Source: Rubritalea profundi (lineage in GTDB: Bacteria > Verrucomicrobiota > Verrucomicrobiia > Verrucomicrobiales > Akkermansiaceae). From it: a stretch of 64,000 bases of DNA. The position numbers were made by a program, and so were the translations under genes. The notes beneath the pieces are model-generated. The model saw nothing but the letters and a program-made list of their open reading frames with translations, did not search any database and was not told the origin of the DNA. Shown here piece by piece: positions 8,945 through 16,913 of the stretch (positions are counted from its first letter, which is position 1; every line of letters begins with the position of its first letter). The stretch spans positions 1,833,781 to 1,897,780 of the forward strand of contig NZ_MQWA01000001.1 in assembly GCF_002954445.1 (NCBI RefSeq), given 5' to 3'.

Positions 8945-9954
8945 TCACATTTTTACATCCCTGGCTTTTTGCTCTAGTTTTATTGCCCTTGCTTCTTCGG
9001 GTAGTACTTCCTGCGCACCGGGAAGCGAAGCAGGCAGTACGAGTGCCGTGGTTTCAACGCATGGTTGAGATGATCGGCGCAACGCCCTCTGATGGTGCGG
9101 TGATTGCTGAAACGCGTTTCAGCCAGCGCGTGTTTCATTATTTTTTATGGATTTTGTTGGTCGCTGCTCTGGCGCGCCCTCAATTGGTTGAACCAGCAAT
9201 CAGCCGCATTACTCCGACTCGAGACCTGCTCTTGTTAGTTGATCTATCAGGTTCGATGGAGGCTGAGGATTTCACCAATACCGAGGGGAAAAAGGTCGAT
9301 CGATTGACTGCTGTGAAGGAAGTGCTAGACGATTTCCTTACCCGTCGCGAAGGTGATCGAGTGGGTTTGATCGTGTTTGGTAATGCCGCATTCGTGCAGG
9401 TGCCTTTCACCCAGGATCTTAAAGTGTGCCGCCAGTTGCTTGATGAGACGGCTGTGCGTATGGCGGGACCGCGTACAGCCTTTGGTGATGCTATCGGGCT
9501 GGGTATCACGCTTTTTGAGCGCAGCGAGAACGAGGACAAACTAATGATCGCGCTGACCGACGGCAATGACACAGGGAGTCAGATTCCACCAGCAGAAGCT
9601 GCTTCAATCGCCAATGATAAGGGGATTGTCATCCATGTTGTGGGTGTTGGAGACCCCGAATCTGCTGGCGAAGAGAAGCTCGACGAGGAGGCTCTCAAGG
9701 CCGTGTCTGAAAATACCAATGGTCAGTACTTTCATGCAAGCGATCGCAAGGAGTTAGATACTATTTACCAAGAAATTGATAAAATGGGAACTCGAGATGT
9801 GGAGTCTGAATCGTATCGCCCGCGCCGTGATCTTTTCCATTGGCCACTGGCTGCTTTCTTGTTGCTGAGTGTTGGGGGGCAATGCCTAAGCTTGTTGGTT
9901 GATCATTTAAAGAGGCGAGACGCCTCTTCTACGGAGGAGGTTTCACATGGCTGA
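8941..9954 (+). CDS. BatA-like membrane VWA protein (Bat cluster I)
   Basis: The 337-residue protein begins with two hydrophobic helices (about 5-22 and 62-78). A von Willebrand A domain follows with an intact metal site: DLSGS (near 100), a TAFGDA threonine motif and LTDGND. A C-terminal helix (about 300-318) closes it. This is the BatA/BatB arrangement, in which the VWA domain faces the periplasm between membrane anchors. It overlaps both neighbours by a few bases, so the operon is tightly coupled. Confidence 0.9.
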   Translation: MITFLHPWLFALVLLPLLLRVVLPAHREAKQAVRVPWFQRMVEMIGATPSDGAVIAETRFSQRVFHYFLWILLVAALARPQLVEPAISRITPTRDLLLLVDLSGSMEAEDFTNTEGKKVDRLTAVKEVLDDFLTRREGDRVGLIVFGNAAFVQVPFTQDLKVCRQLLDETAVRMAGPRTAFGDAIGLGITLFERSENEDKLMIALTDGNDTGSQIPPAEAASIANDKGIVIHVVGVGDPESAGEEKLDEEALKAVSENTNGQYFHASDRKELDTIYQEIDKMGTRDVESESYRPRRDLFHWPLAAFLLLSVGGQCLSLLVDHLKRRDASSTEEVSHG

Positions 9955-10855
9955 TTTTCACTTTATCCGACCATGGTTTCTTTTGGCCCTGTTGCCAGTG
10001 CTGCTGGCAGTGCTGAGCCTTTTGCGCCGAGAAAAGGCTGGTTCTGCTTGGCTCGGGATGATTGATGCGCACTTGCTCAAGCACTTATTAGTGGGTGATG
10101 GGAAGTCTTCGCGCATCAAGCCCGCTCACGTTCTCTGTGTCCTATGGTTGGTGAGTGTTTTTGCTCTCGCCGGGCCGAGTTGGCGCAAACAAGCGTCCCC
10201 CTTTTCTGACGACCAAACTGGGCTAGTTTTGATTCTCAAGCTGAGCGGCTCGATGGAGGCTACCGACGTTCAGCCATCGCGGCTAGAACGAGCCAAGTTC
10301 AAGATTAGAGACTTGCTAAAAATGCGCGAAGGCGCTGCCAGTGCCTTGATCGTGTACAGCGGGAGTGCGCATTTAGTGATGCCTCTGACTAAGGATGATG
10401 CAATCATTTCTACCATGGCAGAAGGCCTGACTCCTGCTGTAATGCCGTCTGAAGGTGATGCCCTCAGTGAGGCAATACTGGCGGCTGAGAAGCTGCTCAA
10501 AGAGGCTGGAGTCTCAGGCTCAGCATTGGTGCTGGCTGACAGCGTGGATCCGACTCAGGCGACCGAATTGGCCACCGTGGCAGCGGATCTTCCCGTGCAT
10601 TTCCTCGCTATCCAGTCGCCACAATCACCGAGCGACGCAGGGCTAATGAGTGCGGCCAAGGCTCGTGGAACCGAGTTGATAGTGATGAGCGAGATCGCTG
10701 AGGATGTGATCCGTGCCAATGACCTAGCACAGAGTAAAATGTTAGCGGCAACCAACGAAGACGGCAGCGAGCGCTGGCAAGATGCGGGTTATTTCTTGCT
10801 GCCATTTATCGTTCTCGGTGCTGGATGTTGGAGTAGAAAGGGGTGGAGGTGTTAG
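9947..10855 (+). CDS. BatB-like VWA protein with altered metal site (Bat cluster I)
   Basis: The 302-residue protein has the BatB layout: two N-terminal helices (about 8-24 and 62-76), a VWA domain, and a C-terminal helix. The MIDAS motif reads KLSGS rather than DLSGS, so the first metal-binding Asp is Lys (codon AAG). The final motif is LADSVD instead of the usual TDG. The domain may therefore bind no metal or bind it differently. It overlaps the previous gene by 8 nt and the next by 13 nt. The paralogue in cluster II keeps DVSKS. Confidence 0.85.
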   Translation: MADFHFIRPWFLLALLPVLLAVLSLLRREKAGSAWLGMIDAHLLKHLLVGDGKSSRIKPAHVLCVLWLVSVFALAGPSWRKQASPFSDDQTGLVLILKLSGSMEATDVQPSRLERAKFKIRDLLKMREGAASALIVYSGSAHLVMPLTKDDAIISTMAEGLTPAVMPSEGDALSEAILAAEKLLKEAGVSGSALVLADSVDPTQATELATVAADLPVHFLAIQSPQSPSDAGLMSAAKARGTELIVMSEIAEDVIRANDLAQSKMLAATNEDGSERWQDAGYFLLPFIVLGAGCWSRKGWRC

Positions 10856-11502
10856 AAGGAAAAAGGAAAAAGGAAAAAGGAAAAAGTCTCTATCAATATG
10901 CTTTGGCAGGTGCGCTTATTTCGATAATAGCGTACAGCATTTGGGGTGGTGGATTTGCGCTGCAGACTGCGGATCAGAGGGCTTCCGCGAGTTATAAGAA
11001 GGGTGACTACGAATCCGCTGCCGAGCAATTTTCTGATCCGATGTGGCGAGGTGTTTCCTATTTTAAACAAGGCGACTTTAAAAAGGCTGCGGCTGTGTTC
11101 TCCGGCATCCAGTCGGCTGACGGATTCTATAACCATGGCAATTCCCTTGTGATGTTAGGTAAGTATGCCGACGCCATATCGAGCTATGATAGGGCATTAG
11201 CATTGGGTCCCCACGCCGATGCTGAGCTCAATAGAACGATAGCCAAGGCTCGGATGGATGCTCTCGATTTTGAGGGCGGAAATATGACAGATGGGAAAAT
11301 TGGCTCAGATGGCATTACCTTTGAAAAAGGGACATCCTCAGAAGACGCGGGCGAGGAAGTAGTCGAGGGTGGTAAGCTAGATGACGCGCAAATGCGAGAA
11401 GTCTGGCTACGCAAAGTGCAGACCAAGCCCGCCGACTTTTTGAAATCAAAGTTCATGTACCAAGATGCGGTAAAATCTCAGCCAGGAGGTGAGGGTGAAT
11501 AA
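10843..11502 (+). CDS. BatC-like TPR protein (Bat cluster I)
   Basis: The 219-residue frame starts at GTG 10843 within the end of batB; GTG 10849 is an alternative. Residues 5-15 are a Lys/Glu/Gly run encoded by four copies of GGAAAAA. Then follow one transmembrane helix (about 22-40) and TPR repeats (about 50-140: KKGDYESAAEQF, KQGDFKKAAAVFS, MLGKYADAISSYDRAL). The tail is acidic. BatC-type proteins scaffold the VWA partners. The unit length of the repeat (7) is not a multiple of three, so copy-number change would shift the frame right after the start. Confidence 0.8.
   Translation: MEVLEGKRKKEKGKSLYQYALAGALISIIAYSIWGGGFALQTADQRASASYKKGDYESAAEQFSDPMWRGVSYFKQGDFKKAAAVFSGIQSADGFYNHGNSLVMLGKYADAISSYDRALALGPHADAELNRTIAKARMDALDFEGGNMTDGKIGSDGITFEKGTSSEDAGEEVVEGGKLDDAQMREVWLRKVQTKPADFLKSKFMYQDAVKSQPGGEGE
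10858..10885 (+). repeat. (GGAAAAA)x4 heptanucleotide repeat at batC start
   Basis: There are four perfect tandem copies of GGAAAAA, beginning 3 nt after the batB stop and lying within codons 6-15 of batC. It is a candidate slipped-strand (contingency) locus. Confidence 0.9.
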
Positions 11503-12739
11503 GTGGCTACTCACATGGGTGCTACCGCTGAGCCTGCAGGCCGCGGAGCCTGTGGTGGTGCGTTCTAGCGTGGAACCACAACAAGCATGGCAGGGGCAAC
11601 GTGTCCTATTGACCATTGAGGTGCTGGGTAAGGATGCCTGGGCGCAAATCCCTAACATGCCCACTCTGCAGGTGTCTGGAGCCTATGTCTTGCCAGCTGA
11701 TAGCCAAGGGGTGCGGCTGCAGGAGCAAATCGATGGTGCTCAGTACACGGGCCAGCAGTACCAACTTTCTCTCTACCCGCAGCAAGGGGGAACGATAACC
11801 ATCCCAGCTTTCTCTGTGGAGGTGAAAAGTAAGGTCTGGGGGACGACGGAATCAACGGGTCTTATTAAGCAAATTGTTCCCGCTGTAGAGTTCACCAGCA
11901 AGGTGCCACCAGGGGCTAAGGGGCTAGATTGGTTGGTCAGTACGGAGAGCTTTAGTGCGACTCAGACATGGTCTAGCAGCTCCTCAGATATGAAGGTGGG
12001 AAATGCCCTGAAGCGCAAGGTCACGCTCACCGCAAACAACGTCGCCGGCATGGCATTCAAGCCGCTGAACTATCCACAGACGGAAGGCCTAGGCATTTAT
12101 CCAGCAGAGCCAACGGTGGAAGACAAACGTGACCGTGGCAGCCTCAGTGGCCTCCGCAATGAGGAGGTGACGTATATTTTTGAAGGAACTGGAACCGCAG
12201 AGATCCCGGCGATCGAGTTGGTTTGGTGGGATTTAAAGAACCAACAGCTGCAGAAAGTGGTACTAGAAGGCCGCTCGATCAAGGTGACTGGATCGACAAA
12301 ATCCACCTATGCAGATGAGGCAATCACTGAGGAAAGTAATACAGTCTGGTGGAATATAGTACTCGGAGCCATAGTGTTAGCTGCCGGCGTGTTCTGGAAA
12401 CGCGAGCAGATTTCTGATAATTTTAGAGAACGAAAACGGGCTAGAGCTGAGCACGAAAAAGTTTATTTCGAACGATTCAGAAAGATCGCAGAAACGGGTG
12501 ACGCGTTGAAGACTCAAGCGGCTCTCATGCAGTGGCTAGATAAGGTCAACACTAGCAATAATCCTGCCCAGTTAGAGCTATTTCTACAACGGTACTCAAA
12601 TGAGAAATACGCAATAAAATCTTTGTTAGAAGATCCCTGTGAGCTAACTAAGATGATGGCTAAAGCACGTAAAAACTGGCGCAAGGATCAGAAAATAAAA
12701 GCCAAGCACGAGGGACTACTACCTGAGCTGAATGGTTAG
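11495..12739 (+). CDS. BatD-like protein (Bat cluster I)
   Basis: I choose GTG 11495 because an AGGAGG (11484-11489) sits five bases before it; GTG 11489 overlaps that ribosome-binding site. The 414-residue protein has a short signal sequence (to about LQAAEP). It then has tandem immunoglobulin-like beta domains (for example WQGQRVLLTIEV, GGTITIPAFSVEV), a single transmembrane helix at about 285-305 (VWWNIVLGAIVLAAGVFW) and a charged cytoplasmic helical tail. That is the BatD architecture ('oxygen tolerance' family). It overlaps the batC stop by 8 nt and ends the operon. No clear terminator follows. Confidence 0.85.
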   Translation: MNKWLLTWVLPLSLQAAEPVVVRSSVEPQQAWQGQRVLLTIEVLGKDAWAQIPNMPTLQVSGAYVLPADSQGVRLQEQIDGAQYTGQQYQLSLYPQQGGTITIPAFSVEVKSKVWGTTESTGLIKQIVPAVEFTSKVPPGAKGLDWLVSTESFSATQTWSSSSSDMKVGNALKRKVTLTANNVAGMAFKPLNYPQTEGLGIYPAEPTVEDKRDRGSLSGLRNEEVTYIFEGTGTAEIPAIELVWWDLKNQQLQKVVLEGRSIKVTGSTKSTYADEAITEESNTVWWNIVLGAIVLAAGVFWKREQISDNFRERKRARAEHEKVYFERFRKIAETGDALKTQAALMQWLDKVNTSNNPAQLELFLQRYSNEKYAIKSLLEDPCELTKMMAKARKNWRKDQKIKAKHEGLLPELNG

Positions 12740-12858
12740 GTGTTCCGGGGTGCGGTTGGCTCGACGCATGCGGTACGGAGTTTCAGAAGGCTGGGTTTTA
12801 TTTGTCTAGGTGAGTATAGCTCTAAAGGTGATTTACGGCGTAATGGTTAGTTCTCCGA

Positions 12859-12891
12859 CCACGCGCGTCAAGCCGCGGTCACCGCAGAGCG
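12859..12891. repeat. GTCAAGCCGCG dispersed repeat, copy 1
   Basis: A GC-rich stretch reading CCACGCGCGTCAAGCCGCG then a CACCGCAGAGCG tail recurs at 32012-32042 with small differences. Both copies are intergenic. The rest of 12740-12966 holds nothing I recognise. Confidence 0.55.
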
Positions 12892-12966
12892 TGAGTCACG
12901 CCCGAGCTCTCCAAATTTCTGGATATCCTCTGTTCAATAATTCATCAGCTTGTTAGTAAATAAGAC

Positions 12967-13250
12967 ATGATCAACGGACGTTCCATAACTATAGTTCTAA
13001 TCTTCATGAGCACATTGCTGGTGGACGTCCAGGCTGAGGATGAGGGGCTTGTTGATGCGGTTCCGAATTACATGTTTTCGGTTGTGCTTGGATCGGGTTT
13101 TTACCGAGTAGAAGACGCAACACTGACCACAGTGCGTATTCCCTTTTCCAAAACTTTGAGGGAGCTCAATGCTGAGCAAGATGGAATAAAACTACTCTTA
13201 CCGGTGACTGTTGGTTATGTGAGCCTGGATCCTGATGACTTCATAGTTGA
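12967..13250 (+). pseudogene. Truncated outer-membrane autotransporter-like gene
   Basis: The frame starts with a good signal peptide (MINGRSITIVLIFMSTLLVD, cleavage near VQA). About 65 mature residues follow with FSVVLGSGFYRVED, RIPFSKTLREL and GIKLLLPVTVGY. This resembles the start of the 'solitary outer membrane autotransporter beta-barrel' family, recalled and not searched. After about DPDDF the frame runs antisense into the 3' end of dinD and ends at 13362 without barrel sequence. Most of the gene has therefore been lost and replaced by the dinD segment. Confidence 0.6.
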
Positions 13251-14024
13251 GATCTTCGGCAGGGGCGAGTTTTTCGGGCTGGATGCCGCGTTCACCGAGC
13301 ATATTGCGGACACTTTGGTTGTTCTGGACGTGCTCCTTGGTGATGTTGTTTTCGCCTTGTAGGTCGTTTTCGCTGACGTTGTGGTTGGTGATCTCGGTTG
13401 CGAGGTTTTTAGCGGCAATGGTGATGGTGGGTAGGAAGTCGTCGAGTGGACGCTTGCCTGGGACTGCTAGCTGGTTTTTCATGCTCTGAGTGGAGTGCCC
13501 ACCGAAGAGAGCTGCATCGCCTTTTGAGCGGATGCGGCCAAAGCCTTGGCCGTCGACACCACGCTCAAAGATATTTTTTGAGAGCGCGGTCTCGGAGTTC
13601 TTGAGTTTTTCGTGGGCCTGAAGGCGTTCGTTGAGGCGGATGCGTTCCTCTATGAGCTCCAGCTTGCGTGTTTGGAGGGCGAAGTAGGTTTGAGCAAAGG
13701 CAACAGGTTCCTTTCGGGGATCACCATTCTGGGCGATGAGGTAGCAGGCATAGCGGGTGAGGATGATGTCCTCGATAGCGCGTTCTGCGCCTGAGCCGAG
13801 CTGCACCATTTTGTTGACGTCACAAAATGGTTTTCCACCTTCCCGCCAGAGGCTTTGCAGGCTTCTTTGGCGTCGTTGATGACGCGCAGGAAGTTGCGCC
13901 ACTCTGTGTAGTCGAGGAGTACCTGTAGTTCCCGAGCATACCAGAACTCGATCTCGCCCTGAGCTGAGTGGTTGACGAGTTCGTCAAATTTCGGTTGAAG
14001 GAGTTCTATCTGTTTTTTGTTCAT
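13198..14024 (-). pseudogene. dinD: dinD-like DNA-damage-inducible gene, frameshifted and 3'-chimeric
   Basis: From ATG 14022-14024 the first frame encodes EFWYARELQVLLDYTEWRNF and KEACKASGGKVENHF. The match then continues in another frame as DVNKMVQLGSGAERAIEDII, RYACYLIAQNGDPRKE, FAQTYFALQTRK and RNMLGERGIQPEKLAPAEDL, a close DinD (BRO-N-like) pattern. One base is missing near 13824-13827, in an AAAA run on the plus strand. The last 15 or so residues are read from the antisense of the truncated autotransporter gene, so the natural C-terminus is gone. DinD belongs to the SOS response in enterobacteria and interferes with RecA filaments. Product is unlikely to be functional unless the frameshift is a sequencing error. 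Confidence 0.8.
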
Positions 14025-14050
14025 AAGAAGGGGCTTGTTGCGAGAGTTTT

Positions 14051-14080
14051 GACCATTTCCGTGGCATCGCGAAAATGGTC
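14051..14080. promoter_or_regulatory. Inverted repeat upstream of dinD
   Basis: GACCATTT and AAATGGTC flank a 14-nt spacer about 27-56 nt upstream of the dinD start (minus strand). The position suits an operator, possibly for a damage-responsive repressor. It does not match the classical LexA boxes I know, so the role is a guess. Confidence 0.3.
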
Positions 14081-14183
14081 TGAATGCTGTTGGTTAGAGG
14101 TCTCGTCCATTGACGTGTTGATTCATTTTGGTGCGGACGCCAGCGAGTTGTTGGAACGTGGAGTTCATGGAGCACAAGTTTTC

Positions 14184-15650
14184 CTATAAATAAGGCGAAA
14201 ACAGCCTAGCAGCTCCGTCGCGGAGGCGGGCTGGGAGGGTGCGGGCATTGATTTCATCTAGGGTGATTAGGGTCGCTCTTGCTAGCTTCTCGTCGATGAT
14301 GGTGTCGAGTTTTTCTGCCAGTTCTGCATCGTAGCACTCTAGGTTGTACTCGAAATTGAGGCGCATGCTGCGGGCGTCCCAGTTGGTGGAGCCGATGAGT
14401 GACCAGAGGTGATCGACGACGAGGAGCTTGGTGTGATCGAAGGGGGCGGGTGAGGTGTGGATATTGCAGCCTTTTTCTATCAGGCGTGGGAGTTGGGGGA
14501 TGACAGCCCAGTTCATGATGGCTATGTTGTTCTTAGAGGGAAGCAGGATGTCGACCTGGACTCCGCGCATGGCTGTGACTGCTAGAGCATCGAGGATGGA
14601 GTCGGAGGGGAGAAAGTAAGGGGTGATGATGCGCACGCGATGACGGGCGACTGAGAGGGCCCCTAGGATCATTTCATTGATCTTATCGAGGTCTTCATCT
14701 GGGCCATCCGGAACGCCGCGAGCAATGACTGGACCACTGCGTTCAAGAGTGGGAAACCATGTGGGGCCGTTGAGTTCTTCTTTAGTGGTGAAGGCCCAAT
14801 CGATAGCAAAGGCTTCCTGGAGCTCGGAGACCGCGGGGCCGTCGATGCGGAAGTGGAGGCAGGCGACGGGGAAGACGGGTTTCAGATTGAGACTGTGACC
14901 TTCGCGGATGTTAGTGCCGCCGGTGAAGCCGACCTTGCCATCGATCACTAGGATTTTGCGGTGGTTGCGCAGGTTTGCAAAGACCATGCTTAAGGGGGCG
15001 CGTGATGGGAGGAAGGCTGCCACGTTGATTCCAGCTTCATTGAGTCGTCCCACCATGCTAGGTTTGGAGTAACGCGAGCCGACGCCATCGATCATCACAC
15101 GGACTTCTAAGCCCCGTTGTTGGGCATTGATGAGAGCTGTGAGGAATTGTTCACCCACTCTGTCGCTGTCAAAGATGTAGCTGTTGAGTGCGACTGAGAC
15201 CTCAGCGTTGTCGATGGCTTTGAGCATCTCAGGGTAGGCCGCATCACCATTGATGAGGGGCTCGATCGTATTTCCCATCAAAAGCGGTTTACCAATCAAG
15301 CGGGTGCCGAGCTTCACTAGTCCAATCAAGCTCGGGTGATCTAACCGGGCATGGTGAATGGCAATTTTTTCATCTTCCGTTAGATCTTGATCTGGATCGT
15401 GGTCCCAGACTTTGGTGAGCCCGAGCGAGACACCAGTGCGTTGGATGCGGTTGATGCCAAGTATCAGGTAGGCAATGGAGCCTATGATCGGCGAAAGCCA
15501 AGCAAGGCCGATCCAAGCAACCGCTGACTTCACATCCTTCTTCCGCAGGATTGCATGTAGAGTGACAGCGCAGGCACCAAGAATGTGCAGAGCTGTAGCT
15601 ACGAATGGCCAAATGACTTTAACTACTTCAATGATTGGTGATTCATCCAT
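14184..15650 (-). CDS. cls: Cardiolipin synthase-like phospholipase D protein
   Basis: I start at ATG 15650 (488 residues); a TTG precedes it by one codon. Two N-terminal transmembrane helices (about 10-28 and 40-62) are followed by two HKD phospholipase D motifs, HRKILVIDGKVGFTGGTNI and HTKLLVVDHLWSLIGSTNWD. This is the bacterial cardiolipin synthase layout and the usual length. It condenses phosphatidylglycerol molecules in the inner membrane. It lies 159 nt upstream of the dinD start with the same orientation, and repeat-rich sequence lies on its 5' side. Confidence 0.9.
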   Translation of the reverse strand: MDESPIIEVVKVIWPFVATALHILGACAVTLHAILRKKDVKSAVAWIGLAWLSPIIGSIAYLILGINRIQRTGVSLGLTKVWDHDPDQDLTEDEKIAIHHARLDHPSLIGLVKLGTRLIGKPLLMGNTIEPLINGDAAYPEMLKAIDNAEVSVALNSYIFDSDRVGEQFLTALINAQQRGLEVRVMIDGVGSRYSKPSMVGRLNEAGINVAAFLPSRAPLSMVFANLRNHRKILVIDGKVGFTGGTNIREGHSLNLKPVFPVACLHFRIDGPAVSELQEAFAIDWAFTTKEELNGPTWFPTLERSGPVIARGVPDGPDEDLDKINEMILGALSVARHRVRIITPYFLPSDSILDALAVTAMRGVQVDILLPSKNNIAIMNWAVIPQLPRLIEKGCNIHTSPAPFDHTKLLVVDHLWSLIGSTNWDARSMRLNFEYNLECYDAELAEKLDTIIDEKLARATLITLDEINARTLPARLRDGAARLFSPYL

Positions 15651-16913
15651 CAACTGGGGAGTCTAACGGGTCAGTAGATTCTGTCAATCTTGCTCAAGAA
15701 GTCCTTCGATCCATCACAGGATACGCCAAATTTTGAGCATCTAACCAGCATGATGAAGCGAGCTTTAACCACAGATTACGCTGATTTTCACAGATTCTTT
15801 CAGCTAGGTAAAGCGGGTTCTACCGCGAAACAGACGAAAGACGCTAAGAGGCCAACATAATGAAACAGCTCTACCACGGATTTCACTAATCGCACGAATG
15901 TTCGCTAGCATGATGAAGCGGCGAGTCGCCCCCTTGGGAGCGCTGAGCCCCAGCTCGTCAGCTAACGACCACAGTCGTGCCTCACATGGCTTCAGGCTAA
16001 CGAAAACTTCAGCACTGGTAGCCCAACGGGCTTGCGGAGCTTAGCCCAGTGTTGTGACGCAGTCGCTACACTGGGGTTCAATCAAAACCCTAGCCAACTC
16101 TGAAGGAGTCGTGGAGTAATACCATCGTGAGTACGATTACTGCTCATCCAATGTTCTGCCCGTACCCATCGTGCTGGAATTATTGATTCTTAATTGGAAC
16201 AAAGCGATCTCTACCACGAATCTCACCAATCCCACGAATGGTAGCAGGCAAGTAAAAGTGTTACCTATGTTCTGACCGTACCCGAAAGCAAAAATTTCTA
16301 ACTCGTAATTCCTAATTCCTAATTGGAGCGCAGCGACTTCTACCACCAATCACACTAATCGCACGAATGATAAAGCTGAAGTGTGACGGTCTCTGCACGT
16401 AGCGCGACCGTCTCGGTCGCTCAAAATAATCCAGCGAAGCTGCTGAATCACAGTGCTTATAGTCTCATTTAGTCTGTCTCATAGGTCAGCATCAGTCACG
16501 TAGAAGAGCGCTTCCAGCCTCTTTCTCCCAGGCCTGTCAGATGAAGCCTTTCTTAATGCGCCCCAAGAGCCCTCACCACTTCCATCACAGTAAATGCCAA
16601 AAACAACATTCTACATAAATAACTTGCATAACCTTCTCATGGAAGACGCGGCGCCCAATCGCGGATCAGCTACGAGAGCCCTATTAATATGACAATTGCC
16701 ACCATAACCCAAAACTTGAAGTACACTGAGGATCCGAGATGGGTGTGCTTTATGTTAACTAAGGAATCGACTCTGATCCTTTCAAAATTCTCCGAGTCCT
16801 TCTGACAATCTAACTGCTAAAATGCTATCAGAGGTTTCTCCACAAAACCTAGTTCCCAGAAAAAAGTAGAAAAAATTACAGCGTTTTTTTCTCCTCAGTG
16901 TATTTCGGTAAGC
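15651..16913. repeat. Repeat-rich intergenic region
   Basis: About 1.26 kb without a gene. It holds several repeat pieces. One is an ACCACAGATTACGCTGATT block at 15770. A CCGCGAAACAGACGAAAGA block at 15822 recurs near 34460. There are at least three versions of ACCACxAATCxCACxAATCxCACGAATG (15871-15900, 16211-16240 and 16341-16370). A structured CTGGTAGCCCAACGGGC segment lies near 16013. A palindromic GCGACCGTCTCGGTCGC element (16404-16420) is followed by a 25-nt tail, CTCATTTAGTCTGTCTCATA and on (16464-16488), shared with the long direct repeats at 29137 and 31121. None looks coding. Confidence 0.7.

Noticed and set aside
13251..13362. The plus-strand frame continuing from the truncated autotransporter as a genuine C-terminus
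   Set aside because: It is the antisense of well-matched DinD codons, so it has no independent support.
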